Source: Exiguobacterium sp. s122
Lineage (GTDB): Bacteria > Bacillota > Bacilli > Exiguobacteriales > Exiguobacteriaceae
Assembly: GCF_018618475.1 (NCBI RefSeq)
Contig: NZ_JACSMD010000003.1
Coordinates: forward strand, 143,358 to 207,357
Direction: 5' to 3'
Length of the DNA stretch: 64,000 nucleotides
Part shown: positions 52,689 through 61,641 of the stretch, piece after piece
How the letters are laid out: every line of letters begins with the position of its first letter
Numbering within the stretch: the first letter of the stretch is position 1
Program-made: the position numbers and the translations under genes
Notes under the pieces: generated by a model
Told to the model about the DNA's origin: nothing
Databases searched by the model: none
Seen by the model: only the letters and a program-made list of their open reading frames with translations

Positions 52689-54437
52689 ATGGGCAGTATT
52701 AAACGTTATTTGCAATTTGTTAAGCCGTATAAAAAACAAATTGCACTCACCATCTTCGTCGGAATCTTGAAATTTTCGATTCCGCTCGGATTACCGTTAC
52801 TTTATCGATATGTCATTGATACTTATTTGACAGACCCGGAGCCGGCGGCCGATTACACTGAACTCGTCTGGTTGTTCAGCATCGTCTTCTTCATCTTTCT
52901 CGTCTTGAAACCGCCAATTGAATATTTGCGACAATACTTGGCGCAATGGGCGGCAACACGCGTCTTGTTTGACGTGCGGAACCGATTGTTCGACCACGTT
53001 CAAAAATTGTCGCTCCGCTTCTACTCGAACAATAAGACAGGGCAAATTATCTCGCGCATCATCAATGACGTCGAGCAGACAAAAGACTTCGTCATTACCG
53101 GTCTGATGAACATTTGGCTCGATATGGTCACGATTTTAATTGCCATTGCGATTATGTACACGATTGATCCGCAACTGACGCTCATCGCCATCTTACCGCT
53201 TCCGTTCTATGCCATCGCCGTCCGATATTTTTACGGACGCCTGCGTCGCTTGACACGCGAGCGTTCGGCCGCGCTTGCCGAGCTGCAAGGGCATTTGACC
53301 GAACGGGTGAACGGCATGGCCGTCATTCGTAGCTTCGCGCTCGAACCGTACGAAAATAAAGCGTTCGAACAGCAAAACGGTGGCTTCTTAAAAGCGGCAC
53401 TCCGGCACACGGGGTGGAACGCGAAGACGTACGTCGTCGTCTCGACGATTACCGACATCGCCCCGATTTTGATTTTTACGACGGCGTCATGGCTCGTCTT
53501 GCAAGACCAAGTCTCGCTCGGTACGCTCGTCGCGTTTATCGCTTATATCGACCGGTTGTATGCCCCGCTCGGTCGACTCGTCAACTCGGCGACGACGCTC
53601 ACACAGTCGGTCGCGTCGATGGACCGGGTGTTCGAGTTCCTCGATGAACCGTATGACATCGAAGAAAAGCGGGATGCGTTCGTACCTGTTCAAACGGCAG
53701 GGAACATCGAGCTCGACCGCGTCGGCTTCGCTTACGAAAAAGAAGGGACACGTGCCCTTCATGACGTCAGCTTATCGATTCGTGAAGGGGAACGAGTCGC
53801 GTTCGTCGGCATGTCCGGCGGCGGAAAATCAACACTCGTCAGCTTAATCCCACGTTTTTACGACGTCACGGATGGCAGCATAAAAATCGACGGTGTCGAC
53901 GTGCGGGACTTCAAACTGCGCGCACTCCGCGATCAAATCGGCATGGTCATGCAAGACTCGGTGCTCTTCAGTGAGTCGGTCGCGATGAACATCCGAATGG
54001 GGAATCCGGAGGCGTCAGACGAAGACGTCATCGCTGCAGCGAAAGCTGCGAACGCACACGAGTTCATCTCGAACTTGCCGAACGGATACGATACACCGGT
54101 CGGCGAGAAAGGTGTGAAGTTGTCAGGGGGTCAAAAGCAACGTCTCGCGATCGCCCGCGTCTTCTTGAAGCACCCGCCAATCATCATTCTCGACGAAGCG
54201 ACGAGTGCGCTCGACCTCGAGAGTGAGGCGATGATTCAAGATTCGCTTGCGCGCCTGACGAAAGGACGGACGACATTGATCGTCGCCCACCGCTTGTCTA
54301 CGATCACCGATGCCGATAAAATCGTTGTCGTCGACAACGGTCGCATCCTTGAGACGGGGACACATGAAGAATTGATGCGTCGTCGTGGTGCGTATTACGA
54401 CCTGTATATGATTCAAGATTTAGCGGTTGTCGAATGA
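52689..54437 (+). CDS. ygaD: multidrug-type ABC exporter (YgaD)
   Basis: Homodimeric ABC exporter half, 582 residues: six helices, then Walker A GMSGGGKST, Q-loop QDSVLFSESVAMNIRMG, signature LSGGQKQRLAIARVFL, Walker B IIILDEATSALD with catalytic Glu, and VAHRLSTI. The full consensus site shows it works as a homodimer, unlike BmrCD. ATG 52689 follows AGGAGG. In the Bacillus ygaC-ygaD order. Substrate unknown. Confidence 0.9.
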   Translation: MGSIKRYLQFVKPYKKQIALTIFVGILKFSIPLGLPLLYRYVIDTYLTDPEPAADYTELVWLFSIVFFIFLVLKPPIEYLRQYLAQWAATRVLFDVRNRLFDHVQKLSLRFYSNNKTGQIISRIINDVEQTKDFVITGLMNIWLDMVTILIAIAIMYTIDPQLTLIAILPLPFYAIAVRYFYGRLRRLTRERSAALAELQGHLTERVNGMAVIRSFALEPYENKAFEQQNGGFLKAALRHTGWNAKTYVVVSTITDIAPILIFTTASWLVLQDQVSLGTLVAFIAYIDRLYAPLGRLVNSATTLTQSVASMDRVFEFLDEPYDIEEKRDAFVPVQTAGNIELDRVGFAYEKEGTRALHDVSLSIREGERVAFVGMSGGGKSTLVSLIPRFYDVTDGSIKIDGVDVRDFKLRALRDQIGMVMQDSVLFSESVAMNIRMGNPEASDEDVIAAAKAANAHEFISNLPNGYDTPVGEKGVKLSGGQKQRLAIARVFLKHPPIIILDEATSALDLESEAMIQDSLARLTKGRTTLIVAHRLSTITDADKIVVVDNGRILETGTHEELMRRRGAYYDLYMIQDLAVVE

Positions 54438-54470
54438 GGCTTCGAGTTCTAAACTCGAAGTCTTTTTTTT
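54437..54470 (+). terminator. intrinsic terminator after ygaD
   Basis: GACTTCGAGTTT-type stem: GGCTTCGAGTT with AACTCGAAGTC around CTA, then a T run of eight. Confidence 0.9.
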
Positions 54471-54507
54471 GTTTTTAGAATTCGCTAGACGGGAATGAGG
54501 TAACGAC

Positions 54508-55677
54508 ATGAAAAAGGGGGACGATTCAATGATGAATGGGGAAGGTTTGATTCAAGTTCGGCCGCTCAATGAGGGGATTGAATTAACGTGGTCACTCGAA
54601 GGGGAAGTGCATGTCGTTCGAAACGGCACGGACGTCTACCGGGGAACCGAGCACCATTATGTGGACCTTGAAACAAAAGTCGGCGAACAAGTGGCATATC
54701 AGTTAACGTTTGCGTCAGGAGAAGAGGCGAGCGTCTACACGGCTGCTGTCAACCCGACAGACGACGTGTATTGGAATCGGCATATGACCGCTGCTGTTGT
54801 AACCGACACGGGCACATATTTACAGTGGGATCCGATTTCAGACGTGGATTCGTATGCGATTTATCGGCAAGGTCGCCGCGTCGCAGAAGTGAGTGGATCC
54901 GGATATATCGATGACACACCGTTACAGGAGCCAACGTTTTATGAAGTACGAGCATTGCGACCGATGAAACGTACCGGCAAACCTGGTGCGCATTTGATTG
55001 ACTTTGTCGGGAAAGCGATGACGCTCGGGAAAGAACACACCCTTTCGACGAGACGGGACAGCGAATTGTATGTCATGTACTTTATGGTGAGTCCGTCGAC
55101 TCCGGAAATCACAGAAGTGAGCGACGTCCAGTTACGTGTCCAGCCCTTTATAAAGCCGCCAATTTTAAAGAACCCGAATTTGTTCTCTCCCCACCCTTAC
55201 TTTGAAGGGGATGGTCGCTCGTATAACGTCTATGCTGAAGATTATCGAACACGGACCGAAGTCATGGTCGAACAGTTAAACGACGTGCCACTCGTCTCGA
55301 TTAAAAAAGATGCGAACGTGACAAGGGGTTATACGAAACATCATAAACTGACGGGAGAAGACGTGGCTTCAGTCGATCAAGTCTATCTAGAAGATGTCTC
55401 CATCGAGTCTGGGGAAGTGACGTATCGTCTTAAGCATTCGGTCGGCAACCCACTCGTGATTGCGCCAGATATTAAGTATACGATTGTCGCACATCTAAAA
55501 AATCGACCAACGTTCAAGTTATCGGGCGAGCATACGCAATCTCCACATCATGAGATTTATCTGCGCATAGGAGAGGCGCCATGGATGACCATTCACCGTG
55601 CCGACGACTTAGGGGTCAGTTTTATGGCTCAACCTTTACCGTACTGCCACTGGACGTATCTCACGTGTATACAATAA
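54508..55677 (+). CDS. unrecognised beta-rich protein, 389 aa
   Basis: No signal peptide or helix is seen. The N-terminal 180 residues alternate short strands with fibronectin-like pairs (DPISDVDSYAIYRQGRRVAEV, DDTPLQEPTFYEVRAL), which read like two FN3-type modules; the C-terminal half has PYFEGDGRSYNVYAEDYRTRTEV, similar in style to DUF3238 Bacillus proteins, but this is a weak recollection. It may bind a carbohydrate or a surface polymer but there is no export signal. ATG 54508 has GAGGT upstream; ATG 54529 with AAGGGGG is an equal option. Stands alone between two terminators. Confidence 0.65.
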   Translation: MKKGDDSMMNGEGLIQVRPLNEGIELTWSLEGEVHVVRNGTDVYRGTEHHYVDLETKVGEQVAYQLTFASGEEASVYTAAVNPTDDVYWNRHMTAAVVTDTGTYLQWDPISDVDSYAIYRQGRRVAEVSGSGYIDDTPLQEPTFYEVRALRPMKRTGKPGAHLIDFVGKAMTLGKEHTLSTRRDSELYVMYFMVSPSTPEITEVSDVQLRVQPFIKPPILKNPNLFSPHPYFEGDGRSYNVYAEDYRTRTEVMVEQLNDVPLVSIKKDANVTRGYTKHHKLTGEDVASVDQVYLEDVSIESGEVTYRLKHSVGNPLVIAPDIKYTIVAHLKNRPTFKLSGEHTQSPHHEIYLRIGEAPWMTIHRADDLGVSFMAQPLPYCHWTYLTCIQ

Positions 55678-55712
55678 AAACACCCGCCACCTTCATGAGG
55701 TTGGCGGGTTTG
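55676..55712. terminator. bidirectional intrinsic terminator
   Basis: CCCGCCAACCT and AGGTGGCGGG (with a bulge) around CATGA; T-run GTTTTTATT follows on the minus strand. Shared by the 389-residue gene and the convergent DCC gene. Confidence 0.8.
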
Positions 55713-56109
55713 TCTGTTGATCGATAAACCGACTCCGTTCTTCTGGTGTCGGAAGTTTACACGTCTCTTTCGTTCCGAACCACTTGTAACGATTTTTGGC
55801 AATGACGTCGTATGCGAAATCTCGAATCGGTCTCGGTACGATGCGAACGAGACCGAGCCAACGCCATCCCCCATCTAATCCTTCGGCAATCCGGATGGCC
55901 GCATCTGACTTGAGATAAGGCACACCGTTTTTCAGAAGGACGATACTGTCAATCGCTTCTGGGATCCGGTGCCGGGTTCGCAACTCTTTTCCGGCGTCCC
56001 CTTGAAGAGATGCAAAGTGGAAGTGACCTTTTGAGTCACGATTCAGAATGAATTGGACGCTTGCGTCGCAGAAGTTACAGTCTCCATCAAACAATACAAT
56101 CGCTGGCAT
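55693..56109 (-). CDS. DCC-family thiol-disulfide oxidoreductase (DUF393)
   Basis: A 138-residue protein with the DxxCxxC motif (VLFDGDCNFCD) that defines the DCC family, and the usual ASLQGDAGKELR, DSIVLLKNGVPYLKSDAAIRIAEGL blocks. It resembles Bacillus YuxK. Role: probably a thiol oxidoreductase, substrate unknown. ATG 56109 has GGAGG eight bases upstream; ATG 56115 is too near. Ends with the shared terminator. Confidence 0.88.
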   Translation of the reverse strand: MPAIVLFDGDCNFCDASVQFILNRDSKGHFHFASLQGDAGKELRTRHRIPEAIDSIVLLKNGVPYLKSDAAIRIAEGLDGGWRWLGLVRIVPRPIRDFAYDVIAKNRYKWFGTKETCKLPTPEERSRFIDQQTNPPTS

Positions 56110-56162
56110 GAACATCGCCTCCTTCACTCTTCGTAGTTACCGTTCGGACGACGAGTTAAACG

Positions 56163-57395
56163 TCAAGCTGCAATCTGTCGGACCGGCTCCATTTTATAGA
56201 GCGAGACATAATACAAGTACCCTCCAATAGCACCGAAAGCGAAGATGTAACCGCTCATCAACATTGGACCGATGAATGCGCCGACGACAATGCCGGCAGC
56301 GGCCACAAGTTTTGCGCCGTGGAACGTCAACCCGCCGAACGCTAAATACGAAGCGCGCCGCTCCGGGTCAAGCAAGTCAATTTGTTTCACTTGCCGAATT
56401 GGGGAATAAAGGAGCTCCCCGACCGTGAAAATGATGGCAAGGACGGCGAGGACGAAAAAGGAATTCATCGACGTGATCGCGGCGAACGCGGTGACGTACA
56501 ACAACAGTCCGATAAAAAACACCTGTTTCTCCCGGAAGCGTTTGACGAAGGCGGTGACGGCGAACGTGATCGCGACGACGAGAAGCGTGTTCTCGAGTTG
56601 CATGAACGCCATCATCCGAACCCCGTCAAACGGGACGCCAACAATCAATCGTTCCTGAAACGTTTCGGCGAGATGCACGCCGATGTAGTTCGCCATATGA
56701 AACTCGGTCGAGAAGACAAGCATGCTACCAAGGACAAACAGCATCCACCGCCGGTCGGAAAGGGCGATACGATAGTTGGTGATGACCCCGACGATTGGAT
56801 TCGCAGGTGTAGAACGATTGCCGGTATATGAATCGACAAGGAAGCGCTGTAAGACGAGTGTCGTGACGATTAACACGAGTGTCATTCCGACGAATAGGGC
56901 GAAACGGTGATCGCGATAGAACAACCCGCCGAGCATGACACCGCCCGCGATGGCCAAGTTGACGAGCCAGTAGTCATAGACGTAAATCGCTTTTCGATTC
57001 GACTCTTCCATCGAATCGATGACGATCGCCTCGAGCGCTGGATAATTTAATCCGTTGGCGATCGCATGACCGAAGTACAAAATGGCGACGGCGAGGGCCC
57101 AATTATTTGACGGATGGATGGCGACCGTCATCCCGACAAAGCAAAGGATTTGGACGACTTGCCCGATTTGTAAGACGTGTTTTCGATTAAACCGGTCCGA
57201 GAAGTACCCACCAAACAAGCCGGTGACATACCCGACAATGACGAAAGACGTCATGATGAATCCGGCGGCGATTTTGCCGAGTTCTGCTGAAAAGTATAAA
57301 GCCATAAATGGGAAGATTGCCGAACCGACGATGCGGATGAAGAAGCCGCAGACGAGCCGGAGTCGGACGTTCGTAGGAAAATCTTTAAATTTCAT
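56163..57395 (-). CDS. MFS exporter
   Basis: A 410-residue major facilitator with twelve predicted helices; motif A at GGYFSDRFNRKHVLQIGQVV in loop 2-3 is complete. General relation to drug or sugar efflux pumps. Starts at ATG 57395 after AGGAGGTGC. It is divergent from an SgrR-like regulator, 93 bases apart, with an inverted repeat in between; in enteric bacteria sgrR also lies near a sugar efflux MFS (setA). Probably the pump controlled by that regulator. Confidence 0.87.
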   Translation of the reverse strand: MKFKDFPTNVRLRLVCGFFIRIVGSAIFPFMALYFSAELGKIAAGFIMTSFVIVGYVTGLFGGYFSDRFNRKHVLQIGQVVQILCFVGMTVAIHPSNNWALAVAILYFGHAIANGLNYPALEAIVIDSMEESNRKAIYVYDYWLVNLAIAGGVMLGGLFYRDHRFALFVGMTLVLIVTTLVLQRFLVDSYTGNRSTPANPIVGVITNYRIALSDRRWMLFVLGSMLVFSTEFHMANYIGVHLAETFQERLIVGVPFDGVRMMAFMQLENTLLVVAITFAVTAFVKRFREKQVFFIGLLLYVTAFAAITSMNSFFVLAVLAIIFTVGELLYSPIRQVKQIDLLDPERRASYLAFGGLTFHGAKLVAAAGIVVGAFIGPMLMSGYIFAFGAIGGYLYYVSLYKMEPVRQIAA

Positions 57396-57419
57396 GTGAG
57401 CACCTCCTTGCACCTACTT

Positions 57420-57476
57420 TAAACGTGGACTACACTTGGAAAAAAGAGACAAATTAAATGGAGATGTCCACTTTTA
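57420..57476. promoter_or_regulatory. inverted repeat between the MFS gene and the SgrR-like gene
   Basis: TAAACGTGGAC (57420-57430) and GTCCACTTTTA (57466-57476) are inverse copies with one mismatch and a 35-base centre. Likely an operator controlling both divergent genes. Confidence 0.5.
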
Positions 57477-57488
57477 AGGAGGAGTCCG

Positions 57489-59126
57489 ATGAATCCGAAG
57501 CTTGTTTCCATCTATCGTTACGCCACGGAGCGGGAACGAGAACACGTGACGTTACGCGAGGCGGTCAGAGCCACGGGATATAGTGAGAAACAAATCAAGC
57601 GGGATGTGAACGTGTGGAAACAGGCCGGCTGGGTTGTCTATCGACCGGGAAAGGGCAGGGGACATGAATCCGTCATTCAGTTTGTGCCATCTTTTGGGCA
57701 AACGTTAATGACCTGGGTAGAGTCGTCGTTCGCCCATATTACGATGACAGAGGCGGCGAAATGGCTTGAGTGGGAATGGCCACCTGTATTGCGTGAGAAA
57801 ATCCAGGCGCACATTTGGGGACGCTTCGGTTTTGAACAGACGGAAGAGGACCGTTTCGTTTTCCCGCGCACGAGACCGCTCGCATCCCTTGACCCGCTCG
57901 ACATTCATATTGCGATGGAGGCGTCGCTCGCCCGCCAGTTGTTCGACCGATTGTTCGAATGGGACGGATATATGATTCGACCGTCGCTTGCCCATCATAT
58001 AGAAGCAACACGTTTTGGTTTTCGTTTATATATTCGAAAAGGGGTGCTGTTCCATAACGGCATGTCGCTCTCAGCGAAGGAGGTTGTTTATTCGCTCAAT
58101 CGCTTATTGCGATATGGAAAACAGCGATGGCTGTTCGCTCCGATCGAGCAAGTCGATTCTCCGGCTCCTTACATCGTCGACATCTATACATCGGCGCACC
58201 GCGGCTACATCGAGCGGCTCTTAGCGCAGACACCCGCCTCCATTTCGTATAAAGGGTTTGAAGGAACGGTCGGGACCGGGCCGTTTAAACTCGATCAAGT
58301 GTCAGAAGACGTCACACGTTTCCGAGCGTTTGATCGCGGATTACGTCCTCGACCTTCATTGGACGTTGTCGAGTTCGTGACGTTTTCGGAATCGGACTAT
58401 ACGGAATGGAGCACGCGTGACGATCATCATCTCGTGAAATGGATTGCCGAAGCGGGAGCTCGTTACGCCGTCTTCAACATGAGACACTCGTGGTTGAAGG
58501 ACGCACCGGACGTTCGACGTACCATTCTCGAGACAATCGACAAAACAGAGCTCGTCGCGTTAGGAGGAGAGCGGCATCAAGTCGCCCATGGTTTTTTTCC
58601 GGATGCGAGTCGAGCATTCGAACGAGATGTAAGCGCTCGTGTCGACACTCGATCCGTTCGCCTCTTGCATTTACCTTATGCGACGGCAACGGAAGACGCA
58701 CTATTGATTGCGAAGCAACTGACGGCTGCAGGTTTCGTGGTGGAGACCGCTGTCTACACGTTGTCCACACTGTTTGAGGAAGAGACGCTTCGGCGCGCGG
58801 ATGTCATCCTCTGTGGTGAGATGATGAATGAAGACTTGGACTTGGCATTTTTAGCGTTTCTGACGAGCGAGTTATCCCTTGTCGGCAATTTACTTGCCGA
58901 AGACGAGACGCTTCGGACGATGATGGATCGCTATCATCAAGTCGATTTAGACGTTTGGCCGCATCTTCATCGGGAAGTCGAACGTTATGTGACCGAAGCC
59001 GCGTACGTTATCCCGCTTTATCACGTGGCGCGGGAACGACGATTCCCAACCTTTCTCGGAAATGTACCCATAGATATTTATGGTCATCCACGCTATGAAC
59101 AATTATGGATTCGGCCGTCCATCTAA
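57489..59126 (+). CDS. SgrR-like regulator with solute-binding domain
   Basis: A 545-residue transcription factor: N-terminal winged-helix region (VTLREAVRATGYSEKQIKRDVNVWKQAGWVV) and a long SBP_bac_5-type domain (PLASLDPLDIHIAMEASLAR, GVLFHNGMSLSAKEVVYSLNRLL, GTGPFKLDQVSEDVTRF, AAYVIPLYHVARER). This is the SgrR architecture, where the transporter-like part senses a sugar phosphate or other solute. AAGGAGGAG precedes ATG 57489. Divergent from the MFS exporter; the inverted repeat in between is a likely binding site. Ligand unknown. Confidence 0.82.
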   Translation: MNPKLVSIYRYATEREREHVTLREAVRATGYSEKQIKRDVNVWKQAGWVVYRPGKGRGHESVIQFVPSFGQTLMTWVESSFAHITMTEAAKWLEWEWPPVLREKIQAHIWGRFGFEQTEEDRFVFPRTRPLASLDPLDIHIAMEASLARQLFDRLFEWDGYMIRPSLAHHIEATRFGFRLYIRKGVLFHNGMSLSAKEVVYSLNRLLRYGKQRWLFAPIEQVDSPAPYIVDIYTSAHRGYIERLLAQTPASISYKGFEGTVGTGPFKLDQVSEDVTRFRAFDRGLRPRPSLDVVEFVTFSESDYTEWSTRDDHHLVKWIAEAGARYAVFNMRHSWLKDAPDVRRTILETIDKTELVALGGERHQVAHGFFPDASRAFERDVSARVDTRSVRLLHLPYATATEDALLIAKQLTAAGFVVETAVYTLSTLFEEETLRRADVILCGEMMNEDLDLAFLAFLTSELSLVGNLLAEDETLRTMMDRYHQVDLDVWPHLHREVERYVTEAAYVIPLYHVARERRFPTFLGNVPIDIYGHPRYEQLWIRPSI

Positions 59127-59159
59127 AAAACGGAGATGCCGCGGCATCTCCGTTTCCTT
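59125..59159. terminator. bidirectional intrinsic terminator
   Basis: AAACGGAGATGCC and GGCATCTCCGTTT around GC, with A- and T-runs. Shared by the SgrR-like gene and the convergent gsaB. Confidence 0.9.
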
Positions 59160-60456
59160 ATAACTGTTCGAACGCGCGGTTGACCGCGACAATCGTCTCG
59201 TCGATATCTTGTTCCGTATGCGCTGTCGTCAAGAACCACGCCTCGTATTTCGAAGGGGCCAAGTTGACGCCGTTCTCAAGCATGAGTTTGAAGAAACGCC
59301 CGAACACTTCACCGTCCGATTTTTCCGCCCCGTCGTAATCGGTAACGATTTCGTCTGTGAAGTAGACCGTGAGTGCGCCTTTCAATCGGTTGAGCGTGAT
59401 CGTCACGCCGTGCGTCTTAGCCGCCTCACGAATTCCTGTCTCAAGGCGCGCGCCGAGTGCGTCGAGGGCCTCATAGACACCCGGTTGCGCCAACACTTCC
59501 AAGCAAGCAATCCCGGTCGCCATTGAAGCGGGGTTCCCGGCCATTGTCCCGGCTTGATAGGCAGGGCCGAGCGGTGCGACCGTCTCCATGATTTCGGCTT
59601 TTCCGCCGTAAGCGCCAATTGGCAATCCGCCGCCGATAATTTTTCCGAGCGCCGTCATGTCTGGCTCGATACCATACACTTGCTGGGCACTTCCATACGT
59701 GAAGCGGAACGCCGTGATGACCTCATCATAGATGACGAGGGCGCCGTGCTCATGCGTGATGTCGTTGACGGCTTGGAGGAAGCCGGGTTTCGGTTCGACG
59801 ATGCCGAAGTTCCCGACGATCGGCTCGACAAGGACACAGGCGACTTGATCGCCCCATTCACGCATCATGTCCTGGAACGCCTCCACATCGTTGAACGGGA
59901 CGGTGATGACTTCTTTCGCGGTCGCTTTCGTGACCCCTGCTGAATCCGGTGAACCGAGTGTCGCAGGACCGCTCCCGGCGGCAATCAACATCAAATCCGA
60001 GTGGCCGTGATAGCAACCGCTAAATTTGACGACGAGCTCGCGACCTGTATAGGCTCGGGCGACACGGACTGTGGTCATGACGGCTTCCGTTCCAGAGTTC
60101 GTGAAACGAACCTTATCCATAGATGGGATAGCAGCTTTTAGTTTCTTCGCAAATTCGACTTCGAGGGCATGTGGTGTCCCATAAAGAAGCCCTTTCGTCG
60201 AAGCTTCCACTAAAGCACGGTGGATATGCGGATGGGCGTGTCCGGTGATGATTGGCCCATATGCCGCTAAATAATCAATGTATCGATTGCCATCGACATC
60301 ATAAAAGTATGCGCCTTCACCACGTTCCATATAGACGGGTGCGCCGCCGCCGACCGCCTTAAACGAACGTGAAGGGCTGTTGACGCCACCGACGATGTGG
60401 GTCTGAGCTTCCTCATAAAGGACGTCTGACTGTTTTCGAATAGGGGATGTTGACAT
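59158..60456 (-). CDS. gsaB: glutamate-1-semialdehyde 2,1-aminomutase
   Basis: Converts glutamate-1-semialdehyde to 5-aminolevulinate in haem synthesis; PLP enzyme. The 432-residue protein has [70 protein letters not shown] and the PLP lysine in [16 protein letters not shown]. Placed just upstream of perR on the opposite strand, like Bacillus gsaB (the second hemL-type gene), so I use that symbol. AGGAGG precedes the ATG. Confidence 0.9.
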   Translation of the reverse strand: MSTSPIRKQSDVLYEEAQTHIVGGVNSPSRSFKAVGGGAPVYMERGEGAYFYDVDGNRYIDYLAAYGPIITGHAHPHIHRALVEASTKGLLYGTPHALEVEFAKKLKAAIPSMDKVRFTNSGTEAVMTTVRVARAYTGRELVVKFSGCYHGHSDLMLIAAGSGPATLGSPDSAGVTKATAKEVITVPFNDVEAFQDMMREWGDQVACVLVEPIVGNFGIVEPKPGFLQAVNDITHEHGALVIYDEVITAFRFTYGSAQQVYGIEPDMTALGKIIGGGLPIGAYGGKAEIMETVAPLGPAYQAGTMAGNPASMATGIACLEVLAQPGVYEALDALGARLETGIREAAKTHGVTITLNRLKGALTVYFTDEIVTDYDGAEKSDGEVFGRFFKLMLENGVNLAPSKYEAWFLTTAHTEQDIDETIVAVNRAFEQL

Positions 60457-60554
60457 ATGTATTGCCTCCTTTTACAAATTCGCACTTATTGTATCATAGC
60501 CGTCAACCGCTTAAGCTCAACGTTTGACGGAGGCTTGAGAAATCAGTACACTAT

Positions 60555-60569
60555 TTATAAAGATTACTA
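60555..60569. promoter_or_regulatory. PerR-type box upstream of perR
   Basis: TTATAAAGATTACTA matches TTATAATNATTATAA at 12 of 15 positions. It lies 68 bases before perR and in the divergent gsaB promoter region. Confidence 0.45.
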
Positions 60570-60636
60570 TGTAAGAAATAGGTTAATTCTAACTAACATT
60601 TCGCATGAATTCTAATAGAAGAAATGAGGGATTGAC

Positions 60637-61080
60637 GTGGGAAGCGAGATGCTTGACCATGCTGTTCAGTCGCTCCGAGAACATGGAGTCAGAATGACGC
60701 CTCAGCGCCAGGCCATTTTGGAGTACCTCGTCACGGAGCATAGTCATCCGACGGCGGATGACATTTATAAGGCACTATCGGGACGTTTTCCGAATATGAG
60801 TGTCGCCACGGTGTATAACAACTTACGAGTCTTTAAAGAGATTGGACTCGTTCAAGAGATGAACTACGGAGATGCCTCGAGCCGATTTGACTTCGTCACA
60901 TCGCGCCATTATCACATCATTTGCGATACGTGCGGGAAAGTCGTTGATTTCAATTATCCGGTACTCGATGAAATTGAAGCGGTCGCTTCTCAGCTGACCG
61001 GCTTCAAAGTCGATCGACATCGCCTTGAAGTGTACGGGACATGCCCGACGTGCCAAGCTGAACAAACGCATACACATTAA
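60637..61080 (+). CDS. perR: peroxide-responsive repressor PerR
   Basis: Fur-family repressor, 147 residues. With GTG 60637 as residue 1 the numbering falls on that of Bacillus PerR: regulatory metal ligands His37, Asp85, His91, His93 and Asp104 are all present, and the structural zinc cysteines are C96, C99, C136, C139. PerR senses H2O2 by metal-catalysed oxidation of His37/His91. [18 protein letters not shown] is the helix-turn-helix. GAGGG precedes GTG 60637; an ATG 60649 is also possible. In the Bacillus order gsaB-perR-ygzB. Confidence 0.95.
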   Translation: MGSEMLDHAVQSLREHGVRMTPQRQAILEYLVTEHSHPTADDIYKALSGRFPNMSVATVYNNLRVFKEIGLVQEMNYGDASSRFDFVTSRHYHIICDTCGKVVDFNYPVLDEIEAVASQLTGFKVDRHRLEVYGTCPTCQAEQTHTH

Positions 61081-61114
61081 AAAAACACATCCGGTGCGCG
61101 GATGTGTTTTTTTA
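61080..61114. terminator. bidirectional intrinsic terminator
   Basis: AAAAACACATCCG pairs with CGGATGTGTTTTT around GTGCG. Shared by perR and the convergent ygzB. Confidence 0.9.
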
Positions 61115-61471
61115 ATCGTGTTGCTCTGATTGACGTTTGTTATATTTCTCGTCAAATTCTTTCCCTTCGAGTGAGCGGTCAATCGTCAACGGTTCGTCAC
61201 AATGCATACATAAATCGACGCGACCGAGCATCTTTGTCTCTTTCTCGCAGTTCGGGCATGTGACGATGATGGCTTTTGTCGAGGCCATGCCGATGATGAA
61301 GTAAAGGGCAGAGCTCGATAAGACCATCAAGAAACCGAGTAACATGAAAATAATCATTAACCACGTGATACTCTTCGCAAGTAACCCGAGGTACATGACA
61401 CCGATTCCGCCGAAGATGAGCAATAACGCGACGTTCCGAGCTCGGTTGATTTTATTCCCCCGTTTTTTCAT
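61112..61471 (-). CDS. ygzB: YgzB family membrane protein with zinc ribbon
   Basis: A 119-residue protein: two helices (NVALLLIFGGIGVMYLGLLA and TWLMIIFMLLGFLMVLSSSALYF), then a CxxC...CxxC zinc-ribbon-like part (CPNCEKETKMLGRVDLCMHC). The layout fits YgzB, whose role is unknown. Follows perR in Bacillus as well, but here on the opposite strand and convergent. A GGAGG-type site precedes the ATG. Confidence 0.85.
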   Translation of the reverse strand: MKKRGNKINRARNVALLLIFGGIGVMYLGLLAKSITWLMIIFMLLGFLMVLSSSALYFIIGMASTKAIIVTCPNCEKETKMLGRVDLCMHCDEPLTIDRSLEGKEFDEKYNKRQSEQHD

Positions 61472-61641
61472 TCTACAATCCCTCCATGTCTGTCTATACT
61501 ATATCTCATCTATCCGACGGTGAGAAGTTCGCGCATTCCGTGGCAGGAGAAATTTATAAACAAGGCGAATCAATTTCGTAGCAGAGTAGATACTTGTGTG
61601 GACGAGGTGTTCACGATGAGAAAGAAGGGGTCAAGGTGACG

